DNA from: Acidobacteriota bacterium
Lineage (GTDB): Bacteria; Acidobacteriota; Blastocatellia; Pyrinomonadales; Pyrinomonadaceae
Assembly (NCBI GenBank): GCA_003222945.1
Contig: QHXM01000096.1
Span: 1 to 35,189 of the forward strand
Length of the DNA stretch: 35,189 nt
Reading direction: 5' to 3'
The notes below the pieces were generated by a model. The model was not told where the DNA came from. It ran no database searches and was given only the letters and a program-made list of their open reading frames with translations. This document shows positions 23,782 through 31,600 of the stretch, piece by piece. Position 1 is the stretch's first letter; each line of letters begins with the position of its first letter. Position numbers and translations under genes: made by a program.

Positions 23782-26478
23782 ATGGACATTCCGAAGACTT
23801 ACGACCCGAAACAGGCAGAACAGCTTCACTACGCTCGCTGGGAGGAGCAGGGCTGCTTTGCCCCTGAGATTAACCGCGATGCGAGCGCGCCCGTCTATTC
23901 AATCGTCATTCCGCCGCCGAACGTCACAGGCTCTCTGCACATGGGGCACGCTCTTCAGCACACAATGATGGACCTGCTCACGCGCCACAAGCGTATGTGC
24001 GGCTATCGCACGCTCTGGCTGCCGGGCATGGACCACGCAGGCATCTCAACTCAACTCGTCGTCACGCGCGAATTGAAGAAGGAAGGATTGACACGCCACG
24101 ATCTAGGGCGCGAGAAGTTCATAGAGCGCGTCTGGCGGTGGAAGCACGAATCGGGCGGGCAGATTTTGAAGCAGATGCGGCGCGAGGGAGCAAGTGTTGA
24201 CTGGTCGCGCGAGCGATTCACTATGGACGAAGGGCTGTCGCGCGCCGTGCGCGAGGTCTTCGTGCGACTTTACGAAGAGGGGATGATTTACAGAGGCGCA
24301 CGAATCGTCAACTGGTGTCCGAACGATCAGACGGTGCTTTCGGACTTGGAAGTAGAGAAGACGCCGCAGGCTGGAAAACTCTATTACCTGCAATATCCGA
24401 TAAAGAGCGCAAACGGAGAAACGCGTCGCGTGACTGTTGCTACAACGCGGCCTGAGACGATGCTGGGCGATACTGCGGTCGCTGTGAATCCAGCGGACGA
24501 GCGTTACAGCGATCTCGTCGGTGCGACGATCAATCTGCCTCTGATGAATCGTGAGATTCCTGTTATCGCGGACGAGTATGTTGATAAAGAGTTCGGCACG
24601 GGCGCTGTGAAGGTGACGCCCGCGCATGACCCCGCAGATTACGACATGGGCGTGCGACATGACTTGCCGCAGGTCGTAGTCATAGACCAGCACGCGCGTA
24701 TGACAAGGGATGCGGGCGAAGAGTTCTTTGGGCTGGACCGCTACAAAGCGCGCGAGCTCGTCGTCGAAAAGTTTGAAGAGCTTGGGCTTCTTGAGAAGGT
24801 TGTTGATTACGAATTCTCAATCTCAAAATGTGAGCGTTGCAAAGCGGTTGTTGAGCCTCTCATCTCTACGCAATGGTTCTGCCGCATGGATGAGTTGCGC
24901 GACCGCGCGTTGAAGCTGATGAATGAAGAAGGCAAACCGGAGTTCACGCCCGAAGTCCCTTACAGAAAGGTTTACACGGACTGGCTAGAAAACCTGCGCG
25001 ACTGGACGATCTCGCGCCAGCTATGGTGGGGGCATCAGATTCCTGCCTGGTACACAAAAGACGGTCAGGTCTTCGTCGCTCGCTCTGATGAAGAGGCGCG
25101 TGTGGCTGCTGGCACGGACGAACTGACGCAAGACCCTGATGTTTTGGACACATGGTTCTCTTCTGCGCTCTGGCCTTTCTCAACGCTCGGCTGGCCTGAT
25201 GAGACTGAAGACTTGAAAGTGTTCTATCCGACATCAGTTCTAATCACTGCGCGCGACATAATCTTTCTGTGGGTGTCGCGCATGGTGATGACGGGTTTGA
25301 AATTTATGGGCGAGACGCCTTTTCAAGACACGTTCATCACGGGTACTGTGCTGGACAAGCACGGGCAGCGAATGTCTAAGACCAAAGGCAATGGCATTGA
25401 CCCGCTCGACGTGTTCGACAAGTACGGCGTTGACGCTACGCGCCTGGTGCTCGCGTCCGTTGGAAGCACGGACACTCGCTGGAACGACAATCAGGTTGAG
25501 TCTTACCGCAACTTCGCAAACAAAATCTGGAACGCTGCGCGCTTCTGTTTGATGAACTCGGAAGGCGCAAGCGTAAACGTGGATGCGTTTCAGAGTGATG
25601 AACAGCTTCCTCTTCATGATCGCTGGATACTCTCGCGTCTTAATAAAACTGCGCGCACTCTGGACAAGGCTCTGGCAGAATATCAATTCCACGAAGCTGT
25701 GCAGACGCTCTATCACTTCTTCTGGGACGATTTCTGCGATTGGTACATTGAGTTGACGAAAGCGGACGTGACCGCAGAGCAGCCTTCGCCTGAACGTGAT
25801 CGTGCGCGAAGCCGACTCGTGACGGTTCTGGAGCAGGCGCTCAGACTTCTTCATCCTTTCATGCCTTACATCACGGAAGAGTTGTGGCAACGTCTTCCGG
25901 GCATTGATGCGAGACTATTGCATCCAGCTTACATAGATGCGCAGCCGAGCATTATGCTCACTGCCTATCCGCAGCCGGATGAGAGTTTGATAGATGAGCG
26001 TGCTGAAAGAGCGATGTCTGTTGTTATCGATCTAATATCGCGCGTAAGGAACATTCGTTCGGAGTTGAATGTTAAGCCGAGCGACCGCGTTCGCGTTCTC
26101 TTAGGTGCGAGTGATGAGCAGTTGCGCGATGTCTTCAATGCTAACCGTGACCAGATTGCGCGCCTTGCTCGCGCGTCTGAGATTGTCATAAACGAAAAGC
26201 TGGACGCGCCCCGTGCTTCTGCACGCGCAGTTCTTACGGGTGGCGCAGAGGTGGCCGTGCCGCTCGAAGGCTTAATTGATTTCGAGCAGGAACGCGAACG
26301 CCTGGCGCGCGAGCGCGAGAAGTTGCGACGCGAGGCAGCGAAGCTAGAAGCGCAGCTTGCAAATCCGCAGTTTGCAGAACGCGCGCCCGCCGAAAAGGTG
26401 AACGAGACTAGGGAGCGGCTTGCAGACATTACGCGGCGCGACGCGGCGCTTCAGCAGATGTCGGAGGCTTTAAGATGA
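23782..26478 (+). CDS. valS: Valyl-tRNA synthetase
   Basis: 898 residues, class I synthetase charging tRNA-Val. Signatures: PPPNVTGSLHMGHAL (HIGH motif as HMGH), editing-domain segments TTRPETMLGDTAVAV and DYDMGVRHDLP, WCPNDQTVLSDLEVE, RDWTISRQLWWGHQIPAWY, and RMSKTKGNGIDPLD (KMSKS motif in the variant RMSKT). The anticodon-binding domain follows (HDRWILSRLN, PFMPYITEELWQ). A C-terminal coiled coil (FEQERERLAREREKLRREA) is typical of ValRS. The ATG at 23782 follows the nested hairpin. The stop overlaps the nadC start as ATGA. Confidence 0.96.
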   Translation: MDIPKTYDPKQAEQLHYARWEEQGCFAPEINRDASAPVYSIVIPPPNVTGSLHMGHALQHTMMDLLTRHKRMCGYRTLWLPGMDHAGISTQLVVTRELKKEGLTRHDLGREKFIERVWRWKHESGGQILKQMRREGASVDWSRERFTMDEGLSRAVREVFVRLYEEGMIYRGARIVNWCPNDQTVLSDLEVEKTPQAGKLYYLQYPIKSANGETRRVTVATTRPETMLGDTAVAVNPADERYSDLVGATINLPLMNREIPVIADEYVDKEFGTGAVKVTPAHDPADYDMGVRHDLPQVVVIDQHARMTRDAGEEFFGLDRYKARELVVEKFEELGLLEKVVDYEFSISKCERCKAVVEPLISTQWFCRMDELRDRALKLMNEEGKPEFTPEVPYRKVYTDWLENLRDWTISRQLWWGHQIPAWYTKDGQVFVARSDEEARVAAGTDELTQDPDVLDTWFSSALWPFSTLGWPDETEDLKVFYPTSVLITARDIIFLWVSRMVMTGLKFMGETPFQDTFITGTVLDKHGQRMSKTKGNGIDPLDVFDKYGVDATRLVLASVGSTDTRWNDNQVESYRNFANKIWNAARFCLMNSEGASVNVDAFQSDEQLPLHDRWILSRLNKTARTLDKALAEYQFHEAVQTLYHFFWDDFCDWYIELTKADVTAEQPSPERDRARSRLVTVLEQALRLLHPFMPYITEELWQRLPGIDARLLHPAYIDAQPSIMLTAYPQPDESLIDERAERAMSVVIDLISRVRNIRSELNVKPSDRVRVLLGASDEQLRDVFNANRDQIARLARASEIVINEKLDAPRASARAVLTGGAEVAVPLEGLIDFEQERERLAREREKLRREAAKLEAQLANPQFAERAPAEKVNETRERLADITRRDAALQQMSEALR

Positions 26479-27329
26479 ACTGGCTGGACGAAGGCGCGCT
26501 ATTCGCGCAAGTGGGCGCGTTCCTCGCAGAAGACCTTGGGCGCGGCGACATCACAACGCAGGCATGTGTCGCGCGCAACGCACGCTCACGCGGGCGATTC
26601 CTTGCAAAAGAGCCTATGGTCGTCGCAGGGTTAGAAGCGGCTGAAGCTGTCTTCTCAACTCTGGATTCACAGCAGCAGTTGGAAGCCTTCGCTTCGGACG
26701 GCGAAGAGATTGAAGCTGGAAAAGTGATAGCGCGAACAAGCGGCTTTGCGGACGTGCTTCTTGCGGGCGAGCGTGTCGCTCTGAATCTGCTTCAACGACT
26801 CTCTGGAATTGCAACCTTGACGCGAAAGTATGTGCGTGCAATCGAAGGAACGAATGCGCAGATAGTTGATACGCGAAAGACCACGCCCGGACTTCGTATG
26901 CTCGAAAAGTACGCTGTAGTTTCGGGCGGCGCACGCAACCATCGCTTCGGCCTTGACGACGGCGTGCTAATCAAAGATAACCACATTGCGCTCGCAGGAG
27001 GCGTTGCCGCAGCAGTCGAGCGTGCGCGTGAAGCTGTGGGGCATCTGCACAAGATAGAGGTCGAAGTCTCCACAGAAAAAGATTTGCGCGAAGCCATCGG
27101 AAGCGGCGCGGACATTCTGCTCTTGGACAACTTAAGCCCTGAAGAGACTGCGCGTAAGGTCAATATCGCGCGTGAGCTTTCGCCCCAGATCAAACTCGAA
27201 TCTTCCGGCAGCATCACGCTTGAGAACGTTCGCGCCTACGCGGAAGCGGGCGTTGATCTCATAAGCATAGGCGCGCTCACGCATTCTGCCCGCGCGATGG
27301 ATATTAGTTTTAAGATTCAGGCAGGATGA
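26475..27329 (+). CDS. nadC: Nicotinate-nucleotide diphosphorylase (carboxylating) NadC
   Basis: 284 residues, usual length. Converts quinolinate and PRPP to nicotinate mononucleotide in de novo NAD synthesis. Motifs: EDLGRGDITTQACV, LNLLQRLSGIATLTRKYV, DTRKTTPGLRMLEKYAV, GGARNHRFGLDDGVLIKDNH, VEVSTEKDLREAI, LLLDNLSPE, LESSGSITLENVRAYAEAG, and ISIGALTHSARAMDISFK. The ATG overlaps the valS stop by 4 nt, so translation is probably coupled. nadA and nadB are not in the window. Confidence 0.96.
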   Translation: MNWLDEGALFAQVGAFLAEDLGRGDITTQACVARNARSRGRFLAKEPMVVAGLEAAEAVFSTLDSQQQLEAFASDGEEIEAGKVIARTSGFADVLLAGERVALNLLQRLSGIATLTRKYVRAIEGTNAQIVDTRKTTPGLRMLEKYAVVSGGARNHRFGLDDGVLIKDNHIALAGGVAAAVERAREAVGHLHKIEVEVSTEKDLREAIGSGADILLLDNLSPEETARKVNIARELSPQIKLESSGSITLENVRAYAEAGVDLISIGALTHSARAMDISFKIQAG

Positions 27330-27420
27330 AGGAAAAGCAGAAGTCAGAATCCAGAAGCCAGAATAAAATAAAATCTGTAAATGCGGCTCTGCGGCCCTTT
27401 CCCACTCTGAATTCTGCTTT
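27330..27420. repeat. Heptamer-armed repeat after nadC
   Basis: GAAAAGCAGAAGTCAGAATC (starting 27332) opens the left arm; the right side ends CTCTGAATTCTGCTTTT near 27420. The word family is the same as at 7728-7824. The right arm is shorter than the left, with GCGGCTCTGCGGCC in between. Beyond it, GCCGGG (27471-27476) and CCCGGC (27482-27487) form a small separate stem in the leader of the next gene. Confidence 0.7.
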
Positions 27421-27536
27421 TCTGCGGAACTTGTTACTGTGCATAACGTGTAAGTAGATTCGAGCATCTCGCCGGGTGCGTCCCGGCATCATTAGTGGTA
27501 GGCTTTAAGGTGTAAGCGCAAAGGGGAGGTTCTGTG

Positions 27537-28406
27537 ATGCGTCGTCAATTTGCTCACCAAATAATTTTTGCGATTGTCCTCGTCCTGTCCGTCTCGCTCT
27601 GCTTCGATCAGGCGAGCGCGCAGAGAAAGCGCAACAAGCGTTCGCGCCGCATCACCAACCCTGTGACCGTTACGCCCGTTCAGCCTGCGACCCCAACGTC
27701 AACCGAGCCGCAGGTCATAAGCACTGCGGACCAGCAGGCGAACGATCAGAACAATAGCTCTGATGTTAACGACCAATCGCAGAACAACTCTCGCCGGGCA
27801 AACCGGCGTCGCGCCCCGACAGCCGCCGTAGAGCCTGAGAGCAATGAAGATTCCATGCGACGCACCGTCAACGATCTCTCCAGTCAGGTAACGAAGCTTT
27901 CGGACAAGTTGGGTCAGATGGAACAGCAGCAGCGCACGCTTGTTGATTTAGAACGACTGTCTCGCGCGGAGCAGAGAGCCGAAGGCTTGCGCGCTCAACT
28001 GCGCGACGTTCAATCGAAAGAGGCGGACCTCGAAGCGCACATGGAGCAGGTGGACTTCGATCTAAAGCCTGAGAATATAGAGCGTAGCGTTGCAGCTTAC
28101 GGCTCAACGCATCCTGAAGACGCGCGCGATGCGCGCAAACGTGCGCTCGAAAACGAAAAGAAAAGAACGCAGTCGCAGATTGATCTAATGGTGACGAGCC
28201 GACAGCGCCTTGAATCCGCAATCGCAAGTGCCGACGCGGAAGTCGAAAGATTGCGCAAGCGTGTGGACGAAGCAACAGGTGATACTCAGACGAACGCGGG
28301 CACGAACGGGAATACGAACAATACGGAAGGAACTACTGCGACAGAGCCTACTACGCCCACGACTAACAACCCTCCGACAAGCACAAATCCTCCGCAGCCC
28401 CTCTAA
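27537..28406 (+). CDS. Secreted coiled-coil protein of unknown function
   Basis: 289 residues. A signal peptide is clear (IIFAIVLVLSVSLCFDQASA, cleavage after ASA or AQ at about residue 27). A basic, Thr/Asn/Gln-rich linker follows (RKRNKRSRRITNP), then a coiled coil at about 105-240 (DLSSQVTKLSDKLGQMEQQQ; RAEGLRAQLRDVQSKEADLE; RLESAIASADAEVERLRKRV) and a low-complexity Thr/Asn/Pro tail. I do not recognise a named family; it is probably periplasmic. Start: AAGGGGAGGT six nt before ATG 27537 is an excellent ribosome site; a GTG directly precedes that ATG. Confidence 0.8.
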   Translation: MRRQFAHQIIFAIVLVLSVSLCFDQASAQRKRNKRSRRITNPVTVTPVQPATPTSTEPQVISTADQQANDQNNSSDVNDQSQNNSRRANRRRAPTAAVEPESNEDSMRRTVNDLSSQVTKLSDKLGQMEQQQRTLVDLERLSRAEQRAEGLRAQLRDVQSKEADLEAHMEQVDFDLKPENIERSVAAYGSTHPEDARDARKRALENEKKRTQSQIDLMVTSRQRLESAIASADAEVERLRKRVDEATGDTQTNAGTNGNTNNTEGTTATEPTTPTTNNPPTSTNPPQPL

Positions 28407-28471
28407 TCTTTCTCACGCTGTCCGTTTCGGTGGTAAACTACAAAAGTCGTAAACGCGCAGCTTTCAGTCTT

Positions 28472-28813
28472 ATGGGCACAATCGCACAGGCCGAACTCTA
28501 TCGTTTAATCGCGCAGGCGCAAGAGCGCGGCGAGCGCGTCGCCGTAGCCACAGTCGCGCACACGCGCGGCTCTACTCCGCAGCGCAGGGGCGCTAAAATG
28601 CTCTTCTTTGAAAACGGTGAGGTGGCTGGAACTGTCGGCGGCGGCTGCATAGAGGCTGAAGTCTGGGCCGAAGCGCGCGCTGCTTTGCGCAACGGCACTT
28701 CCGCTCTTCATCACTTTCAATTGACAGCAGACGAAGCAAGCGAAGAGGGGATGGTCTGCGGCGGCACGATGGAGATTTTTATTGATGTGTGGAAAAGCAG
28801 GGAGGAGGGATGA
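28472..28813 (+). CDS. XdhC/CoxI-family protein, N-terminal domain only
   Basis: 113 residues from ATG 28472. Matches the XdhC_CoxI domain: VATVAHTRGSTPQRRGAKML, GEVAGTVGGGCIEAEVWAEA, GMVCGGTMEIFID. The GGGCxEA and CGG motifs are the conserved cysteine sites of XdhC-type factors, which help sulfurate and insert the molybdenum cofactor into xanthine dehydrogenase or CO dehydrogenase-like hydroxylases. No Rossmann domain is present; a longer relative lies at 29284. An upstream GTG at 28430 is open but lacks a ribosome site. The 3' end runs into a 22-bp hairpin. No molybdenum hydroxylase gene is in the window. Confidence 0.85.
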   Translation: MGTIAQAELYRLIAQAQERGERVAVATVAHTRGSTPQRRGAKMLFFENGEVAGTVGGGCIEAEVWAEARAALRNGTSALHHFQLTADEASEEGMVCGGTMEIFIDVWKSREEG

Positions 28814-28895
28814 GGGCGGCAGCGATGAAGAAAAGAAAGAACGAAAGCAATTTCTGTTTTTCCTTCATCGCTGCCGCCCTCATCCTTGCTCTTGG
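28796..28895. repeat. Long perfect hairpin across the end of the short xdhC gene
   Basis: 28809-28830 pairs perfectly with 28863-28884 (22 bp; arm begins GATGAGGGCGGC). Imperfect pairing extends on both sides. The loop has the AAAAG / TTTTTC layout of the heptamer hairpins, and GGAAAAGCAG stands at the left edge, but the arms themselves are not clearly periodic. It could act as a terminator or RNA-stabilising stem for the upstream gene. Confidence 0.85.
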
Positions 28896-28903
28896 AGGTT
28901 AAT

Positions 28904-29200
28904 ATGCCAACATCTTTTGTGGAGAATTACAAAGAGAAGCACCGGCATCCTTTGAACAGGCTCTCGCACAGCATAGGCATTCCGCTGATCGTCATCTCTT
29001 TGCCGCTCTTCTTTTTCAACTGGAGGTGGGCGCTCGCGCTCTTTGTCGTCGGCTGGTTCTTTCAATTTCTTGGACACGCGATTGAAGGCAATCAGCCAGC
29101 GTTCTTCAAGAACCCTGCGTACCTGCTCGTAGGTCCAATGTGGCTCGTGCGGCGCGTGACAGACTCGCTCAGACGTTCCAAGTTCTCCGACCGAAAGTGA
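28904..29200 (+). CDS. Mpo1-like (DUF962) membrane protein
   Basis: 98 residues. Features of the DUF962/Mpo1 family: YKEKHRHPLNRLSHSIGIPL, two hydrophobic segments (VISLPLFFFNW and WALALFVVGWFFQFLGH), then GHAIEGNQPAFFKNPAYLL and GPMWLV. Yeast Mpo1 is an Fe2+-dependent dioxygenase of 2-hydroxy fatty acid alpha-oxidation, using conserved histidines that correspond to the HxxNRLSH and LGH positions here. The bacterial role is unproven. Start: GGAGGT five nt before ATG 28904. It separates the two XdhC-family genes. Confidence 0.8.
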   Translation: MPTSFVENYKEKHRHPLNRLSHSIGIPLIVISLPLFFFNWRWALALFVVGWFFQFLGHAIEGNQPAFFKNPAYLLVGPMWLVRRVTDSLRRSKFSDRK

Positions 29201-29210
29201 CCGTGAGGAC

Positions 29211-29256
29211 TGAATCATTTAATCATTGTTTCATTGATTCAATGACTACATGAATC
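29211..29256. repeat. Short AATCATT-type repeat with inverted copies
   Basis: TGAATCA (29211-29217) and AATCATTG are followed by CATTGATTCA (29232-29241) and a further ATGAATCAATC. This is a weak, degenerate version of the intergenic hairpins. Confidence 0.5.
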
Positions 29257-29283
29257 AATCTCTAATTCCTACTGCCAGAGCGA

Positions 29284-30117
29284 ATGCACGACTCCTCCAA
29301 ACTGTCATCGCCGCAAGCAATCTTAAGAGCAGTCGCGCGAGTTCTGGAAAATAATTCAATCGCGGCGCTCGCCACGCTCGTTGAAGCAGAAAGTAATGTC
29401 GGCGCTAAACTTCTGGTTGATGAGAGGGACGAGCGCACTGGAAGTCTCAGCGATTCCGTGTTGGACGATGCGGTCGCAACGTTTACTAAAACCTTCCTTC
29501 AATCTCGCGCCGGAGCGCGGACATTTAAGTTAGAAGAGATAATCGGACAACAGGAGCGCGCGCTCGGTTCGCTTGAGACTGATGCCCGCATACTGTTTGA
29601 GCGCATAGAGCCTGAGCCGCGCCTTATCATCTGCGGTGCCGGGCACGTCGGCGCATCGCTTGCACGCTTAGCGCGATTCATAGGCTATCGCACGACATTG
29701 ATTGATGACCGCGCGGATTTCGTCGCGCGCGAGCGATTTCCAGATGAAGAGATTGAACTCATAGCCGCCAGCAACTGGGCGGACGCTCTGCGCGAGAAGA
29801 TTGGAGCGGGGCGTGGAGTTTCAGTCGCAGTCGTCACGCGCGGCCACAACGAAGACGAAGAGTGTATGCGTGCTGTCATGGCTGCGCGTCCTGATTATGT
29901 CGGTTTAATCGGGAGCAAGCGACGGACCAACATTGTGCTCGAAAGATTACACGACGCGGGCTTTGACGAAGAGCGTTTGAGAGAAGTCCGTGCGCCCGTC
30001 GGGTTGGACATCGGCGCGGTCTCGCCGCAGGAGGTAGCGCTCAGTATCCTCGCTGAGATTGTCGCCGAAAGACGCGGCGGGTCGGGCAGGCCGCTATCTG
30101 ATTGGAGACGAACATAA
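29284..30117 (+). CDS. xdhC: XdhC-family accessory protein with Rossmann domain
   Basis: 277 residues. The N-terminal part (about 15-85) resembles an XdhC_CoxI domain without the Cys motifs (ALATLVEAESNVGAKLLVDE, ARTFKLEE). The C-terminal part is the XdhC_C Rossmann domain: PRLIICGAGHVGASLARLAR, TTLIDDRADFVARERFP, VAVVTRGHNEDEECM, YVGLIGSKRRTNIVLERL, RAPVGLDIGAVSPQEVALSI. Such proteins assist maturation of molybdenum hydroxylases. It may work as a pair with the short Cys-containing XdhC at 28472. ATG 29284 has no strong Shine-Dalgarno sequence. The stop is followed within 2-3 nt by a heptamer hairpin. Confidence 0.9.
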   Translation: MHDSSKLSSPQAILRAVARVLENNSIAALATLVEAESNVGAKLLVDERDERTGSLSDSVLDDAVATFTKTFLQSRAGARTFKLEEIIGQQERALGSLETDARILFERIEPEPRLIICGAGHVGASLARLARFIGYRTTLIDDRADFVARERFPDEEIELIAASNWADALREKIGAGRGVSVAVVTRGHNEDEECMRAVMAARPDYVGLIGSKRRTNIVLERLHDAGFDEERLREVRAPVGLDIGAVSPQEVALSILAEIVAERRGGSGRPLSDWRRT

Positions 30118-30213
30118 AAAGATTTCGGATTTCGGAATGCGGATTGCGGATTGGAAAAGCAAGAGCTTCTTCTTAAATCCGCAATCCGCATTCCGAAATC
30201 CGCATTGAGAAAG
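30116..30213. repeat. Heptamer-armed hairpin between xdhC and MFS gene
   Basis: GCGGATT/TCGGATT words; 30127-30152 pairs perfectly with 30176-30201 (26 bp). The loop contains GGAAAAGCAAGAGCTTCTTCTT. The words are the same as at 10755-10845. It fills the gap from the xdhC stop to the ATG of the MFS gene. Confidence 0.92.
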
Positions 30214-31485
30214 ATGGCTGCACAACTGGAAACAACTGAGCCAAAGGTCAGACGCGCGGGCGGGATGTTTCGCGCTCTCTCGCATCGCAACTTCAGACTG
30301 TTCTGGACGGGCGCGTTTCTGTCGAACGTTGGCACATGGATGCAGGCCGTAGCGCAGGGCTTACTAGTTTATCAATTGACAAACTCACCGTTCTGGCTTG
30401 GCCTGGACGCATTCATGGCTACCGCGCCGGGATTAGTGCTAACGCTTCTTGCGGGCGTCTTCGCGGACCTTGTTGACCGCAGACGTCTTCTGCTCTTCAC
30501 ACAAATCGGCGCAGGGCTTTCGGCATTCACGCTTGCGATTTTAATTTGGACCGGCGTGGTGCAGATTTGGATGATTCTACTGCTCTCGTTCCTGACTGGC
30601 TGCTGCTTTGCCATCGCTGGTCCTTCGTATCAGGCGTTCACGCTCGACCTTGTGAATCGTGAGGATTTGGCGAACGCAATTGCGCTCAACTCAACGCAGT
30701 TTCAGTTCTCGCGCGTTATAGGTCCGGCGCTCGCTGGCGTTGCGCTCAAAACTTTCGGACTTGCCGGATGCTTCTTCGCCAATGCGTTCTCATTCGTCGC
30801 CGTCATTGTCTCTCTAAAGATGGTTCGATTCGGTGAAGAGAAAGTTGCAGCGCCGTCGCATTCGGTCAAAGACAGGCGAGCTATCTGGCAGGACTTGAAG
30901 GAGGGCTTAAGATACGTTCGCCATCGCCCGCGTGTCTTCATGCTGATTATGATTTCGGGCATAACGAGTCTCTTCGGCGCACCCTACATGTCTATGATTC
31001 CCGTTTACGCGCGCGACATATTGCACATGGACCCGAATACTGGAAACTCTATCTTGATGGGCGCGTCCGGCGCGGGCGCACTTTTCGGCGCGCTATTGCT
31101 GGCATATCTTGGCGATTTCAAGCGAAAGGGCTGGTCCGTTTTGATGGGCGCGTTCTTTTTCTCGCTCTGTCTAATCGGGTTCGCCTATTCGACTCGGCTT
31201 CTGCTCTCGCTCGCCTTCATCTTCGGGATGGGCTTTGCGATTGTCAGTTGCGTCGCTGTCATCAACACTCTTTTGCAGAAACTTGTGACGGACGAGATGC
31301 GCGGGCGCGTGATGAGCATGTTCATACTCTCTTTCATTGGCACTATGCCGATAGGCAATTTCATAGCTGGGGCTGCGGCCACAAGATTCGGCGCACCGCC
31401 AACTCTCGCAGCAGGCGGCATCATCATAGCTATCTTCGTTCTGGTCGTTACCTTGCACGATAAGCGTCTGCGTGAATTGCACTAA
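30214..31485 (+). CDS. Major facilitator superfamily exporter (MFS_3/EntS-like)
   Basis: 423 residues, about 12 transmembrane helices. The N-terminus is typical of the MFS_3 group (enterobactin exporter EntS and relatives): FRALSHRNFRLFWTGAFLSN, GTWMQAVAQGLLVYQLTNSP, GVFADLVDRRRLLL (the loop 2-3 motif GxxxDxxxRR). GRVMSMFILSFIGTMPIGNF marks the later half. Substrate unknown. The frame is open from TTG 30151, but that region is the right half of the hairpin, so ATG 30214 with GAGAAAG upstream is preferred. Confidence 0.88.
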   Translation: MAAQLETTEPKVRRAGGMFRALSHRNFRLFWTGAFLSNVGTWMQAVAQGLLVYQLTNSPFWLGLDAFMATAPGLVLTLLAGVFADLVDRRRLLLFTQIGAGLSAFTLAILIWTGVVQIWMILLLSFLTGCCFAIAGPSYQAFTLDLVNREDLANAIALNSTQFQFSRVIGPALAGVALKTFGLAGCFFANAFSFVAVIVSLKMVRFGEEKVAAPSHSVKDRRAIWQDLKEGLRYVRHRPRVFMLIMISGITSLFGAPYMSMIPVYARDILHMDPNTGNSILMGASGAGALFGALLLAYLGDFKRKGWSVLMGAFFFSLCLIGFAYSTRLLLSLAFIFGMGFAIVSCVAVINTLLQKLVTDEMRGRVMSMFILSFIGTMPIGNFIAGAAATRFGAPPTLAAGGIIIAIFVLVVTLHDKRLRELH

Positions 31486-31522
31486 TCTAAGAATTTCAAG
31501 AACCGTAGGGTGCAAGAAAAGA

Positions 31523-31572
31523 GATTTACGGGCGTTCTTCAAACAAAAGCGCAAGGCAAGCTTGCGTAAATC
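31523..31572. other. Inverted repeat in the leader of the VIT/VWA gene
   Basis: GATTTACG (31523-31530) and CGTAAATC (31565-31572) flank a GCAAG/CTTGC palindrome. AAAGGAG with good spacing before ATG 31601 lies outside it. Possible leader structure; short and not heptameric. Confidence 0.35.
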
Positions 31573-31600
31573 CTTGTAGCCTTCAAAGGAGCGAAGAGTT

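Noticed and set aside
23660-23784. T-box riboswitch upstream of valS
   Set aside because: No T-box consensus or specifier stem is recognisable; the leader is only about 120 nt and consists of palindromes.
30151-30213. N-terminal extension of the MFS protein from TTG 30151
   Set aside because: It would translate the loop and right arm of the hairpin; ATG 30214 begins the normal protein.
5789-30213. All heptamer hairpins being ordinary Rho-independent terminators
   Set aside because: Most lie inside an evidently co-transcribed cluster, some inside coding sequence, and lack a clear U-tract; only the one after ftsZ is a reasonable candidate.
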